Origin: Streptomyces sp. DG2A-72
Lineage (GTDB): Bacteria; Actinomycetota; Actinomycetes; Streptomycetales; Streptomycetaceae
Reading direction: 5' to 3'
Length of the DNA stretch: 64,000 bases
Assembly: GCF_030499575.1 (NCBI RefSeq)
Contig: NZ_JASTLC010000001.1
Span: 6,906,001-6,970,000, forward strand
A program made the position numbers and the translations under genes. Of the stretch, positions 1 through 10,309 are shown piece by piece; position 1 is the first letter of the stretch; the number at the start of each line of letters is the position of its first letter. The notes below the pieces were generated by a model, which saw nothing but the letters and a program-made list of their open reading frames with translations, had not been told where the DNA came from and ran no database searches.

Positions 1-1659
<1,659 letters not shown>

Positions 1660-1678
1660 CGGGCGCGACCGGACAGGC

Positions 1679-1713
1679 AAGGCCCGGGTCCCTGTGAGGG
1701 AGGCCCGGGCCTT
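1679..1713 (+). terminator. Rho-independent-type hairpin after lon
   Basis: AAGGCCCGGG (1679-1688) pairs perfectly with CCCGGGCCTT (1704-1713). TCCC/GGGA extends the stem inside the loop. It starts 20 nt after the lon stop and has no long T run, as is usual in Streptomyces. It probably also serves the convergent lysozyme transcript. Confidence 0.75.
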
Positions 1714-1730
1714 CGCCGCACGGCGGGACG

Positions 1731-1773
1731 TCAGCCGTTGGCCGGTGCCCGCGGTCGGTCCAGTGTCCTGTTG
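1731..1773 (-). repeat. Stray second copy of the lysozyme 3' end
   Basis: These 43 nt match the 3' end of the neighbouring lysozyme gene (1829-1871) with about seven differences, all transitions. Read on the minus strand it gives NRTLDRPRAPANG-stop, against NGTLDRLRALANG-stop in the intact gene. Two Leu to Pro changes suggest it no longer encodes anything. It looks like the leftover of a tandem duplication or gene replacement at this locus. Confidence 0.8.
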
Positions 1774-1828
1774 CTGCATTTTCCGGGGGGTGGCCCCCGG
1801 ACCTCCCTGCCGGAGTGGCGGCGTCGTT

Positions 1829-2674
1829 CTAGCCGTTGGCCAGCGCCCGCAGTCGGTCCAGCGTCCCGTTGAACTTGTTGTGGTCCCCGACCGTCGGCCC
1901 GGAGGACGTGTACTGCCACATCGTGTAGTACTTCCATCCCGCGGGCAGCGTCCCCACGGTCGACGCGTACCGGGCGATCCACAGCGGGTTGGCGGAGGCG
2001 AAGCCGGCGTAGTTGCCGGTGCACTGGGTCCACCAGCTGGTGGCGGTGTAGATGACGGCGTCGCGGCCGGTGCGGGCCTTGTACTGGTTCAGGAAGTCAC
2101 GGATCCAGCTGACCATGCCGCTCTGCGTCTTGCCGTAGCAGGTTGCGCCGTACGGGTTCCACTCGATGTCGAGGGCGCCGGGCAGGGTCTTGCCGTCGCG
2201 GGACCAGCCGCCGCCGTGGTCGACGAAGTAGTTCGCCTGGGCGGCGCCGCTGGTGGTGTCGGGTGTGGCGAAGTGGTAGGCACCGCGGACCATGCCGACG
2301 CTGTGGGAGCCGGTGTACTGCTGGGCGAAGTAGGGGTTCGTGTAGTACGTCCCCTCGCTCGCCTTCGCGTAGGCCCACCGGACGCCGCTCTTCCAGAGGG
2401 TGGACCAGGCGACGTTGCCCTGATGGCTGGAGACGTCCACGCCCTCCGTCTGGGTGGCGCGGGCGTCGGCGGGCAGGCCGTGCTGTCCGTCATGGGCGAG
2501 GACGCCCATGCCCATGTAGGCGGAGCCGCGGGCCGGCGGGTCGGCGTCCGGCTCGTCGCCGGCGGTGGCCGGGGCGGCGAGGGCGAGGAGGAGGGACAGG
2601 GCGGCGAGCAGGGGGCCGGTGAGGGAGAGGCGCCGGCGCCGGGGGTGTACCGATCCAGGTCTGTGCACGGTCAT
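1829..2674 (-). CDS. Secreted GH25 lysozyme (muramidase)
   Basis: A 281-aa protein with an N-terminal signal peptide (RRRRLSLTGPLLAALSLLLALAAPATA, read as basic patch, hydrophobic core and Ala-x-Ala site). A GH25 domain follows. It begins at GVDVSSHQGNV, where the Asp is a typical active-site-barrel residue, and contains the acidic pair in GALDIEWNPYG, which matches the family's DxE catalytic motif. GH25 enzymes cleave MurNAc-GlcNAc bonds in peptidoglycan, here outside the cell. The ATG at 2672-2674 is chosen because GGAGG lies 8-9 nt upstream; a longer frame continues to 2800 without signal-like sequence. The gene is divergent from the MarR gene, and a 12-bp palindrome (CTACG-CA-CGTAG, 2793-2804) lies between them. 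Confidence 0.93.
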   Translation of the reverse strand: MTVHRPGSVHPRRRRLSLTGPLLAALSLLLALAAPATAGDEPDADPPARGSAYMGMGVLAHDGQHGLPADARATQTEGVDVSSHQGNVAWSTLWKSGVRWAYAKASEGTYYTNPYFAQQYTGSHSVGMVRGAYHFATPDTTSGAAQANYFVDHGGGWSRDGKTLPGALDIEWNPYGATCYGKTQSGMVSWIRDFLNQYKARTGRDAVIYTATSWWTQCTGNYAGFASANPLWIARYASTVGTLPAGWKYYTMWQYTSSGPTVGDHNKFNGTLDRLRALANG

Positions 2675-2931
2675 AGCGTGCCTCCGAGGGCTCGGTCGTG
2701 CTCGGTGGAGAAGGCGATGGGGGGAATGCGGCTGCCGGCGCCGCTTCCGATGCGTCTGGCGTGGGCATGTCAGCAAGTTCCTGATAGAGAAGCTACGCAC
2801 GTAGAAGACGGGGTTGGAAGGGGGTCCGAGGGCTGCCGTTGGTCTACGCCTGCGAAATACTGACGGAGCTGCGGCTATGACTGCATTTGGCGGAAACTTT
2901 CAGGACCGGGAAATTCAAGGTAGGGGCTGAC

Positions 2932-3423
2932 GTGCACGAAGACGGAAACGGCGGCGGACGTCGAGTCGAATCCGACACGTTGCCGAGTGGTGTGGACCGG
3001 GAATTCCTGTCCCTGGAGCGCGAGTTGACGGTGCTGCTGCGCCGGGCCCGGGCCAGCCAGGGCGAGATGGCCCGCGAGGTCCACCCCGACCTGGAGTCCG
3101 CCGCGTACGGTCTGCTGGTCCGGCTGGATGAACTCGGCGGCCAGCGCGCCACGGAACTCGCCGCGTACATCGGTGTCGGGAAGGCGACCATGTCCCGTCA
3201 GCTCCGCGCGCTGGAGGACCTCGGTCTGGTCGTCCGTGAGCCCGACCCGGCGGACGGGCGGGCCTGGCTCATCCATCTGACGGAGGAAGGGCGCGGCCGG
3301 GTGGGCAAGGTACGGGAGGCGCGCCGGGCACGCTACGTCAACCAGCTCGCCCACTGGGACCGCGGCGAGGTCGCCGAGCTGGCCCGGCTGCTGCATCAGC
3401 TGAACCGGAAGATGGAGAGCTGA
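2932..3423 (+). CDS. MarR-family transcriptional regulator
   Basis: A 163-aa winged-helix protein. The recognition region reads RATELAAYIGVGKATMSRQLRALEDLGLV, followed by the wing REPDPADGRAW and LTEEGR, the usual MarR order. The GTG start at 2932 is preferred because AAGGTAGGGG precedes it; a TTG at 2887 in the same frame is possible. MarR dimers usually bind palindromes in their own divergent promoter, so the lysozyme/MarR intergenic region is the likely target. The ligand is unknown. The gene is convergent with the PP2C gene, with a dispersed repeat between them. Confidence 0.9.
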   Translation: MHEDGNGGGRRVESDTLPSGVDREFLSLERELTVLLRRARASQGEMAREVHPDLESAAYGLLVRLDELGGQRATELAAYIGVGKATMSRQLRALEDLGLVVREPDPADGRAWLIHLTEEGRGRVGKVREARRARYVNQLAHWDRGEVAELARLLHQLNRKMES

Positions 3424-3471
3424 GCGCTCCGCGGGAAGTGCCGCGATTGGTCGGTGGTCGTCCGCGGCGCC

Positions 3472-3540
3472 GTCGTGGCTGGTCGCGCCCACGCGGCGGA
3501 GCCGCATATCGATACAGCCCCGCGCCCCTTTGGGGCGCTT
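3472..3540. repeat. Dispersed intergenic repeat, copy 1
   Basis: This is a member of the repeat family found six times in this window: GTCGTGGCTGGTCGCGC, then a variable middle, then CCCGCGCCCCTTTGGGGCGC. The perfect stem GCGCCCC-TTT-GGGGCGC is at 3522-3538. It sits between two converging genes, so it can act as a bidirectional terminator. In this copy the middle is replaced by a GGCGGAGCC-type segment, as in copy 4. Confidence 0.8.
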
Positions 3541-3552
3541 CACCGACGCAGC

Positions 3553-4347
3553 TCACAGCTCCGCGTACACCACCGTCGCGTCGTCGTGCGTCTTGCTGCG
3601 CCGGAGGTACACCCGCTCCGTGTCCGCCAGTTCCAGCGCCCGTACCCGTGCCACCAACTCCCCCGCCCCCTCCTTGCGTACGAGGTCGAAGCAGTCGGCC
3701 CAGTCGCCCGCGCCGAACTTCTCCACCCAGCGGGTCGCGCCGTCCGTCAGGGCGGCCAGGGCCCGGACCTCGCGGCGCGGCAGCACGCCCGTCACCGCGC
3801 GTGCCGCGACCGTCGGGTCCGCGGCGGCGGTGTAGAAGCCGCCCTCCTTGTTGCGGACGGTGGCGTCGGCGACGGCGTCGGTGGTGAGGGAGGTGCGGGG
3901 GAGGCGGGAGAGGCGGGAGAGGCGGTCGTCGAGCAGGGCCGTGATCGTGCCGTCGGCGGACTCCACCAGGAGTGCCGAGTCGGAGAGGACCAGATACTCG
4001 ACGGTCTCCGGGGACCAGCGGGTCAGGACCACGGTTGCCTGTGGGGTGCGTGGGTGAGAAAGGTCACAGGTTTGCGCGTGGGACTCGGCAGTACGCGCGA
4101 TAGCGGAGGCAAGGGTTTCGGCCAGCGGAACATCCGGGAGTGAAACGGTCAGTTCGGTCAGGGCTCCGCCGAGACGTGCGCAGTACCAAGGGACGGAATG
4201 CAGACAGCCGGTCCCGTCCTTCGGGGGTGTCACTCCGTCCAGGACGACGAGGGTGCCGCCCTGTCCTGAGGCCGGTACGGCGACGCTCGCGAAGTCCTCG
4301 TTGGGGTGGGTCGGATCGCCGGGCTCCGAGACAACTTCGGTTCGCAT
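3553..4347 (-). CDS. PP2C-like protein phosphatase
   Basis: A 264-aa soluble protein with PP2C (PPM) landmarks in order: NEDFASVAV near the N-terminus, LVVLDGVTPP (metal-binding Asp-Gly), LSDSALLV, ALTDGATR and a terminal DDATVVYAEL (last metal-binding Asp). The family removes phosphate from Ser/Thr using Mn/Mg. No membrane segment or sensor domain is visible. The ATG at 4345-4347 is chosen because the conserved MRTEVVSEPGDPTHPNEDF region starts there and GGAG precedes it; the frame stays open to 4518. It may be a weakly active or specialised member, since spacing between motifs is short. It is transcribed divergently from the conservon. Confidence 0.8.
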   Translation of the reverse strand: MRTEVVSEPGDPTHPNEDFASVAVPASGQGGTLVVLDGVTPPKDGTGCLHSVPWYCARLGGALTELTVSLPDVPLAETLASAIARTAESHAQTCDLSHPRTPQATVVLTRWSPETVEYLVLSDSALLVESADGTITALLDDRLSRLSRLPRTSLTTDAVADATVRNKEGGFYTAAADPTVAARAVTGVLPRREVRALAALTDGATRWVEKFGAGDWADCFDLVRKEGAGELVARVRALELADTERVYLRRSKTHDDATVVYAEL

Positions 4348-4727
4348 TCGGCCAGTCTCCACGAGCTCTTCACGAGGTTCGTCAAAGGGTCGCAACAGTT
4401 GCCGAGTTGGCGCACCCGTGCAGGACCCTCGCAGGTCAGAAGCCTGAAATGGGGTGGAATGGTTCCGTCCGAGACGGCGTGGCGGCACATAGTGCCACCG
4501 TGCGCCGCAGACGTCCAACCGGCCCGCCGCCGGGGCGCGTCGGGAGCGTCACAGGAACTTGCCCGCCCACTGCCGACCGAGGTTCACTCCTTCGGGTGGC
4601 GGGTCAGGTGATGCGCGACCGCTGCCCACCGGCGTGGGAGGGTCGGGATCCGTACCGGGCGGACGTACCGGCTGGGAGCACCAGTTGACGCAGCGTCACC
4701 CGGGCCCATGGGTATCACGAGTCAGGA
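4348..4727. other. Divergent intergenic region (phosphatase / conservon)
   Basis: This 380-nt stretch has no supported gene. It must hold both promoters. A 13-bp palindrome GGCAC-ATA-GTGCC is at 4484-4496. TTGACG at 4685-4690 and TATCAC at 4713-4718 resemble promoter boxes but are 22 nt apart, which is too far for a standard promoter. Confidence 0.5.
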
Positions 4728-7478
4728 ATGCGAGCACCGGTGCAGAAGACGCGGCCTCGTCGTACAGGCAAGCAGACGGCCTCCCCAGGGGGCACGGAGC
4801 ACACGTCGGACACACTCGCCGGCAAGGGCCGCCCGACCCATGTACGCAACCGGCTGATCGTCGCTGTCGCCGTGGTGGCCGCCGCCGTCGCCGCGGCCGG
4901 AGCGCCCTCGCTCATCGCCGCCTCGGGGCAACTGAGCGACTCCCAGTCGCTGGTGACGCTCTCCGAGCAGACCGAGGACGCGCTCACGCTCGCCCACTCG
5001 CTGGCCGACGAGCGGGACGAGGTGACCTCGTACATCGCGGCCGGGCGGCCCAAGTCCAAGGCGCCGAGCGAGCAGCGCAGCGTCCGCGTGGACCGGCAGG
5101 TCGAGGAGTTGCGCGCCGATACGGACGCGCCCGCCTCGCTGCGGTCCGACCTCGACGGGATCGCGGCCGTACGGAGAGCGGCGCTCACCGGAAAGAGCAG
5201 TGCCCTCGACACGCACGACGCCTACTCCGCCACCATCACCGAACTCCACCGGCTCGCCGAGCAACTGGCCGAGGAGATGCCGCCCCGCGCCGGCTCCGGC
5301 GCCTACGCCCTCGCCGAGCTGGATTCCGCCGTCCAGCAGGCCGCCGCCGCCCGCGGACTGCTCCTCGCCGCGCTCAACATCCCGCGCACCACCGAGACGG
5401 TCATCGACCCCATCACCGGACTGGCGAGCACCGTCACCCGGTCCTCCGACGCCGACACCAAGCAGCGTGACGCGCTCACCGGCGCCGCCCAGGAGGCCCG
5501 GCTGCGTTCCGACGCGGCCCTCGCCGAGTTCCGCGACACCGCGCCCAAGTCGGCCCGGACCTCGTACGACAACACGGTCACCGGTCCCGAGGTCGACTCC
5601 GGCGAGAAGTACCTCGCCTCCCTCACCGACCAGCCGACCCTCTCCGACGGCGAACTCGGCACCAGTACCGAGAAGGCGGACGCCGCCCTGTCCGCCCGTA
5701 TCGACGCGATGCGCGGCGCCGAGTCCGCGCTCTTCGACCGGCGCACCAAGGATCTCGCCCAGCTGCGCGACGACGATGTCACCGAGCTGGAGATCCGGAT
5801 CGCCGTCCTCGGCGCGCTGGTCCTGCTGACCATCGGTATCGCCACGGCCATGGCGCGTACGCTCACCCGCCCGCTCTCCGTCCTGAAGCGCGGCTCGGCC
5901 CGGCTGGCGAACGCGGAGGACCCCGCCGCCGCGGAACCCGTCACCTTCACCGGCCGCAACGACGAGTTCGCCCAGGTCGTCCGCTCCGTCAACGCCCTGC
6001 ACGCGCAGGCCGTCGCCCTCCACGAGCGGGTCGCCACGCTGGAGGCCGACCGCAAGCACCTGGTCGGCCAGCGGCAGAAGATGGCCGACGCCCGCGAGCG
6101 GCTGCGGGCCGAACTCGCCGAGTCCACCGCCCAGTTGGACCGGCTGCGGGACAGCATCGGCGCCACCTTCGTCAACCTCGCACTGCGCACCCTCGGCCTC
6201 GTCGAACGCCAACTCGGCGTCATCGAGGGTCTGGAGGAGCGCGAGCAGGACCCCGACCGGCTCGCCACCCTCTTCAAGCTCGACCACTTCGCCACCGTCA
6301 TGCGCCGGCACAGCGAGAACCTCCTGGTCCTCGCCGGCACCGAGCACGGCCGGCACAGCGCCGGGCCCGTGCCGTTGATCGACGTCGTACGGGCCGCGGT
6401 GAGCGAGATCGAGCGGTATGAGCGGGTCCGCATCGCCGCGCTGCCGCCGCATGCGCACATCGCCGGGTTCGCCGCGGACGACCTGAGCCATCTGCTCGCC
6501 GAACTCATGGAGAACGCCACCTCGTCCTCGCCGCCGGAGCTGCCCGTCGAGATCTCCGGGTGGCTGCTGGAGAGCGGCGAGGTCATGCTCTCCGTCCAGG
6601 ACGAGGGCATCGGCATGACCGCCGAGCGGATGACCGCCCTCAACGCCCGCCTCGCCGACTTCGACCCGGAGGCGTCGTACGACCAGGAGGGCGAGGAGGG
6701 TCTCGGTCTCGGCCTGTACGTCGTGGCCCGCCTGGCCCACCGGCACGGCGTCCGTGTCCAGCTGCGCGAGCAGAAGCAGGGCGGCGTCACCTCGGTCGTC
6801 GTCCTGCCCAAGGGCCTGCTGGCCACGGCGCCGCCCGTCGAGGTCCCGTCGTCGTCACCGGGCGCGGACGCCGAGGCCAACTCCAACGTCCTGCACGGCC
6901 GTTCGGAGACCGGCGGCGACCCGCTCGTCGCGCTCGCGGAGAAGGCGGTACGGGAAACGGGGGACGCCGACAAGGCCGTACCGGATCCGATGGGGCCGCG
7001 GGAGCATCCAGCCGAGACGACGATCGAACTCCTGCTCCCCGCCTCCCCACCGCCCGAACCCGCGGCCGCCGACGGCGAGGACGCCCCGCAGGGGCCACCC
7101 GCACCCGACCACGAAACCCGCACGGGTGGTGCGGGTGCGAACGGACCCGCCGAAGGCGAAGCCGAGGCGGAACACCAGCGCACCCCCGACGAGCCCGAAG
7201 AACTCGTCACCGACAAGGGCCTGCCCAAGCGCACCCCGAAGATCACCGTTCCCGCCCAAGCACAGCGCCCCCGCAGCGGTTCCGTGGACGCCGAAGCCCT
7301 GCGCCGCCGCCTCGGTGGCTTCCGCCGAGGGGCCGAGGCGGGCTACCGCGACGTGGAGGCGGAGATCGCCGAACAGACGGGCCAGCACCAGGTACCCGGC
7401 GCACCCACCACACGCGCACCACATGACGCACAAGCCGAAGAAGCCACGGGGGGCACTGTCGAGGAGGCAAGCAGTTGA
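4728..7478 (+). CDS. cvnA: Conservon sensor-like histidine kinase CvnA (NIT-type sensor domain)
   Basis: A 916-aa membrane protein. TM1 lies at about residues 42-66, then an extracytoplasmic helical domain of nitrate/nitrite-sensing (NIT) type to about 360, TM2 at about 362-382, HAMP, a helical region without a classical HELRTPL phospho-accepting box, and an ATPase domain with the N-box-like ELMENATSSS, DEGIGM and GLGLGLYVVARLA. The last 220 residues are Pro/Glu/Ala-rich and look disordered. In conservons CvnA works with CvnB, C and D in a membrane complex likened to eukaryotic GPCR/G-protein signalling. The stop overlaps the cvnB start. The ATG at 4728 has a poor ribosome site; GTG at 4740 is an alternative. 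Confidence 0.92.
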   Translation: MRAPVQKTRPRRTGKQTASPGGTEHTSDTLAGKGRPTHVRNRLIVAVAVVAAAVAAAGAPSLIAASGQLSDSQSLVTLSEQTEDALTLAHSLADERDEVTSYIAAGRPKSKAPSEQRSVRVDRQVEELRADTDAPASLRSDLDGIAAVRRAALTGKSSALDTHDAYSATITELHRLAEQLAEEMPPRAGSGAYALAELDSAVQQAAAARGLLLAALNIPRTTETVIDPITGLASTVTRSSDADTKQRDALTGAAQEARLRSDAALAEFRDTAPKSARTSYDNTVTGPEVDSGEKYLASLTDQPTLSDGELGTSTEKADAALSARIDAMRGAESALFDRRTKDLAQLRDDDVTELEIRIAVLGALVLLTIGIATAMARTLTRPLSVLKRGSARLANAEDPAAAEPVTFTGRNDEFAQVVRSVNALHAQAVALHERVATLEADRKHLVGQRQKMADARERLRAELAESTAQLDRLRDSIGATFVNLALRTLGLVERQLGVIEGLEEREQDPDRLATLFKLDHFATVMRRHSENLLVLAGTEHGRHSAGPVPLIDVVRAAVSEIERYERVRIAALPPHAHIAGFAADDLSHLLAELMENATSSSPPELPVEISGWLLESGEVMLSVQDEGIGMTAERMTALNARLADFDPEASYDQEGEEGLGLGLYVVARLAHRHGVRVQLREQKQGGVTSVVVLPKGLLATAPPVEVPSSSPGADAEANSNVLHGRSETGGDPLVALAEKAVRETGDADKAVPDPMGPREHPAETTIELLLPASPPPEPAAADGEDAPQGPPAPDHETRTGGAGANGPAEGEAEAEHQRTPDEPEELVTDKGLPKRTPKITVPAQAQRPRSGSVDAEALRRRLGGFRRGAEAGYRDVEAEIAEQTGQHQVPGAPTTRAPHDAQAEEATGGTVEEASS

Positions 7479-7987
7479 CCGCGCCCAGTACCTTCGGAAC
7501 CTTCGGACTGAGCAGTGAAGCCCGCAATCTGCACTGGCTGCTGACGAATCTGGTCGAGGAGGTGCCGGGCATCGAGTCGGTCGCAGTGGTCTCCTCCGAC
7601 GGACTGCTGCTGCTCTCCTCCGACCCGGGCCGCAACGCCGCGGCGCGCGAGGCCCTCGCCGCCCGCCCCACCGGCCCCCGTGGCTCCTCCGCCGACCTCG
7701 CCACCGTCGTCTCCGGCATCGGCAGCCTCACCATCGGCACCGCGAAGCTCATGGAGTTCGGCGCGGTGAAGCACACGATGGTCGCGATGGACGAGGGCAG
7801 CCTGTTCGTGATGTCGATCAGCGACGGGTCGCTGCTCGGCGTGCACGGCTCGGCGGACTGCGACATGAGCGTGGTGGCCTATCACATGGCACTGTTCGTC
7901 GGCCGCGCCGGACACGTCCTGACCCCCGAACTCCGCAGCGAACTCCGCAAATCCCTGGAAGCCGCGTCGACGGGGAGTGCCCGATGA
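7475..7987 (+). CDS. cvnB: Conservon roadblock/LC7 protein CvnB
   Basis: A 170-aa Roadblock/LC7 protein containing NLHWLLTNLVEEVPGIESVAVVSSDGLLLLSS and a GTAKLMEFGAVKHTMVAMDEGSLFVMSISDGSLLGV strand-rich part (quoted here as separate landmarks). The family regulates small GTPases, here CvnD. The start is TTG 7475-7477, overlapping the cvnA stop, with GGAGG about 8 nt upstream. The end overlaps cvnC by ATGA, so translation of the four genes is coupled. Confidence 0.93.
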   Translation: MTAPSTFGTFGLSSEARNLHWLLTNLVEEVPGIESVAVVSSDGLLLLSSDPGRNAAAREALAARPTGPRGSSADLATVVSGIGSLTIGTAKLMEFGAVKHTMVAMDEGSLFVMSISDGSLLGVHGSADCDMSVVAYHMALFVGRAGHVLTPELRSELRKSLEAASTGSAR

Positions 7988-8406
7988 GCAGCAGTGGTCC
8001 GAGGAAGCTCCCCGTCCGCGGCGCCGACCGCAAGCCCGCCCGGGTACGCCCCTACTCGCTCACCGGCGGCCGCACGCGCTTCGGGCACGTCCTCCTCGTG
8101 GAGACGCTCGTAGCGAGCACAGCGGCCATCGAAGCCCCCGAGGAGCGCAGGGAACTGACGAATGGTTCCCTCACCACCCGGGTGATGCCGGAGATGCGGG
8201 CCATCGTCGAACTGTGCCGCCGTATGCGCACGGTGGCCGAGATCGCCGCGCTGCTGAAGATGCCGCTCGGCGTGGTCCGCGTGCTCATCAGCGACCTCGC
8301 GGACCAGGGAAAGATCCGTGTGCATGGCACCGGAACCGGCCATGGCACCGGCCGGCCGGACCGGGCACTGCTGGAAAGGGTGCTGAGTGGACTCCGTCGT
8401 CTCTGA
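7984..8406 (+). CDS. cvnC: Conservon DUF742 protein CvnC
   Basis: A 140-aa protein of the DUF742 family, recognised by RPYSLTGGRTR near the N-terminus and the C-terminal winged-helix-like segment MRTVAEIAALLKMPLGVVRVLISDLADQGKI. It has no membrane segment. It is always found between cvnB and cvnD in conservons and is thought to be part of the same complex. The start ATG overlaps the cvnB stop (ATGA), and it overlaps cvnD by 20 nt. Confidence 0.92.
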   Translation: MSSSGPRKLPVRGADRKPARVRPYSLTGGRTRFGHVLLVETLVASTAAIEAPEERRELTNGSLTTRVMPEMRAIVELCRRMRTVAEIAALLKMPLGVVRVLISDLADQGKIRVHGTGTGHGTGRPDRALLERVLSGLRRL

Positions 8407-9037
8407 CGCCGCGAGAGGCGTCTCCCCCTTCGTCGAGCCCGAGCCCGAGCCCGACGAGAACCTCAGGTCCTGGCAGACGGAGCTCGCCCGCGCCCCCGTC
8501 GCCACGAAGATCGTCGTCGCGGGCGGCTTCGGCGTAGGCAAGACCACCCTCGTCACGGCCGTCTCGGAGATCACGCCCCTCCAGACGGAGGCGCTGATGA
8601 CCCAGGCCAGCGAGGACACCGACGACCTCACCGGCACACCGGAGAAGCTGACCACGACCGTGGCCATGGACTACGGCCGCCTCACACTCGACGACGACCT
8701 GGTGCTCTACCTGTTCGGCACGCCGGGCCAGCAGCGGTTCTGGTTCATGTGGGACGACCTGGTGCGCGGCGCGATCGGCGCGGTGGTCATGGCCGACACC
8801 CGGCGCCTGAAGGACTGCTTCCCGGCGCTGGACTACTTCGAGAGCTGCGGGCTGCCGTATGTCGTCGCGGTCAACCACTTCGACGGCAGCGAGCGGTTCG
8901 AGCCGGAGGACGTGCGGGAGGCGCTGACGGTTCCCGCGCACATACCTGTCATGATCATGGATGCGCGGCGCAGGATCTCCGTGATCGAGACCCTCCTGTC
9001 CCTCGTCGGCCACGCGCTGGATGTCACCCCCGAGTAG
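8387..9037 (+). CDS. cvnD: Conservon Ras-like GTPase CvnD
   Basis: A 216-aa small GTPase of the conservon class. G1/Walker A is GGFGVGKTT, the G3 region is LFGTPGQQRF (with TPGQ in place of the DxxG usual in Ras) and the G4-like element is VNHFDGS. It probably cycles between nucleotide states under CvnA and CvnB and carries the output signal. The start is GTG 8387 with GGAAAGG upstream, inside the end of cvnC. It is followed after 24 nt by a flavin monooxygenase gene that may be the output of the locus. Confidence 0.93.
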   Translation: MDSVVSDAARGVSPFVEPEPEPDENLRSWQTELARAPVATKIVVAGGFGVGKTTLVTAVSEITPLQTEALMTQASEDTDDLTGTPEKLTTTVAMDYGRLTLDDDLVLYLFGTPGQQRFWFMWDDLVRGAIGAVVMADTRRLKDCFPALDYFESCGLPYVVAVNHFDGSERFEPEDVREALTVPAHIPVMIMDARRRISVIETLLSLVGHALDVTPE

Positions 9038-9061
9038 TCGCTTTTAGGAGTCAGCACCCGC

Positions 9062-10309
9062 ATGCGGAAGATACTCGTCGTCGGAGCCGGCCAGTCCGGG
9101 CTCCAGCTCGCCCTCGGCCTCCAGTCGCACGGGTACGAGGTCACCCTGATGTCCAACCGGACGGCGGACGAGATCCGGGGCGGCCGGGTCATGTCGACGC
9201 AGTGCATGTTCCACACGGCTCTGCAGCACGAGCGCGATCTCCAGCTGAACTTCTGGGAGTCCCAGGCCCCGAAGATCGAAGGACTCGGCGTCTCGGTCGC
9301 CGCCCCCGGCTCCTGGAGCGAGGGTCCCGCGGCGCGCGCGATCGACTGGGTGGGCCGACTCGACGGGTATGCGCAGTCGGTGGACCAGCGGGTGAAGATG
9401 GCCGGCTGGATGGAGACCTTCGCCCAGCGCGGCGGCCAGCTCGTCATCCACGGTGCGGCCGTCTCCGACCTGGACTACTTCTCCCGTACGTACGACCTGG
9501 TGCTCGTCTCGGCGGGCAAGGGCGAGCTGGTGTCCATGTTCGCCCGGGACCCCGAGCGCTCCCCCTACAGCGAGCCGCAGCGTGCCCTCGCTGTGGCCTA
9601 CGTCCATGGCATGGGCCCGCGCCCCGAGCACCCCGACTACGACGCGGTCCGCTGCAACCTCGTGCCCGGCGTCGGCGAGCTGTTCATCATGCCGACGCTG
9701 ACCACCACCGGCCGCGCCGACATCCTGTTCTGGGAGGGCATACCCGGCGGCCCGCTCGACGCCTTCAACGGCGTCAAGGACCCGGCCGAACACCTCTCCC
9801 TGATCCTGGAACTCATGGAGCGGTTCACGCCGTGGGAGTACGCGCGCGCCACGAAGGTCGAACTCACCGACGCGGGCGGCGTGTTGAGCGGCCGTTACAC
9901 GCCGACCGTCCGCAACCCGGTCGGCCGCCTTCCCGGCGGTGGGCTGGTGCTGGGCGTCGCGGACGTCGTCGTCGCGAACGACCCCATCACAGGTCAGGGC
10001 TCCAACTCGGCGTCCAAGTGCGCGGCTTCCTATCTCGCCTCGATCCTCGAGCACGGCGAGAAGGAGTTCGACGAGGCGTGGATGCGGGGGACTTTCGAGC
10101 GGTACTGGGACACGGCGCGGCACGTCACCAAGTGGACCAACGCGATGTTGGCTCCGCCGCCGGAGCATGTGCTGAACCTCATCGGTGCGGCGGGGGAGTT
10201 GCAGCCGGTGGCTGATCGGTTCGCGAATGCGTTTGATGATCCGGCGGATTTTGAGGACTTCTTCTATGAGCCGGAGAAGACGGCGGCGTATTTGAGGTCC
10301 GTGGCCTAG
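9062..10309 (+). CDS. Styrene/indole monooxygenase-type FAD oxygenase (StyA-like)
   Basis: A 415-aa flavoprotein with the N-terminal FAD dinucleotide fold GAGQSGLQLALGLQ (GxGxxG) and the long helical C-terminal region (NDPITGQGSNSASKCAASY) characteristic of StyA-type oxygenases. These enzymes take reduced FAD from a separate reductase and epoxidise or hydroxylate aromatics. No reductase gene is next to it. AGGAG lies 10-14 nt before the ATG. It follows cvnD by 24 nt and is probably co-transcribed with the conservon. Some conservons carry a cytochrome P450 in this position, so this may be an alternative oxygenase partner. Its stop overlaps the convergent NlpC/P60 stop. The substrate is unknown. 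Confidence 0.88.
   Translation: MRKILVVGAGQSGLQLALGLQSHGYEVTLMSNRTADEIRGGRVMSTQCMFHTALQHERDLQLNFWESQAPKIEGLGVSVAAPGSWSEGPAARAIDWVGRLDGYAQSVDQRVKMAGWMETFAQRGGQLVIHGAAVSDLDYFSRTYDLVLVSAGKGELVSMFARDPERSPYSEPQRALAVAYVHGMGPRPEHPDYDAVRCNLVPGVGELFIMPTLTTTGRADILFWEGIPGGPLDAFNGVKDPAEHLSLILELMERFTPWEYARATKVELTDAGGVLSGRYTPTVRNPVGRLPGGGLVLGVADVVVANDPITGQGSNSASKCAASYLASILEHGEKEFDEAWMRGTFERYWDTARHVTKWTNAMLAPPPEHVLNLIGAAGELQPVADRFANAFDDPADFEDFFYEPEKTAAYLRSVA

Noticed and set aside
4722-7246. Very long open frames antisense to cvnA
   Set aside because: They are mirror images of a high-GC gene with strong codon bias; the plus-strand product is a recognisable CvnA and the antisense products resemble nothing.
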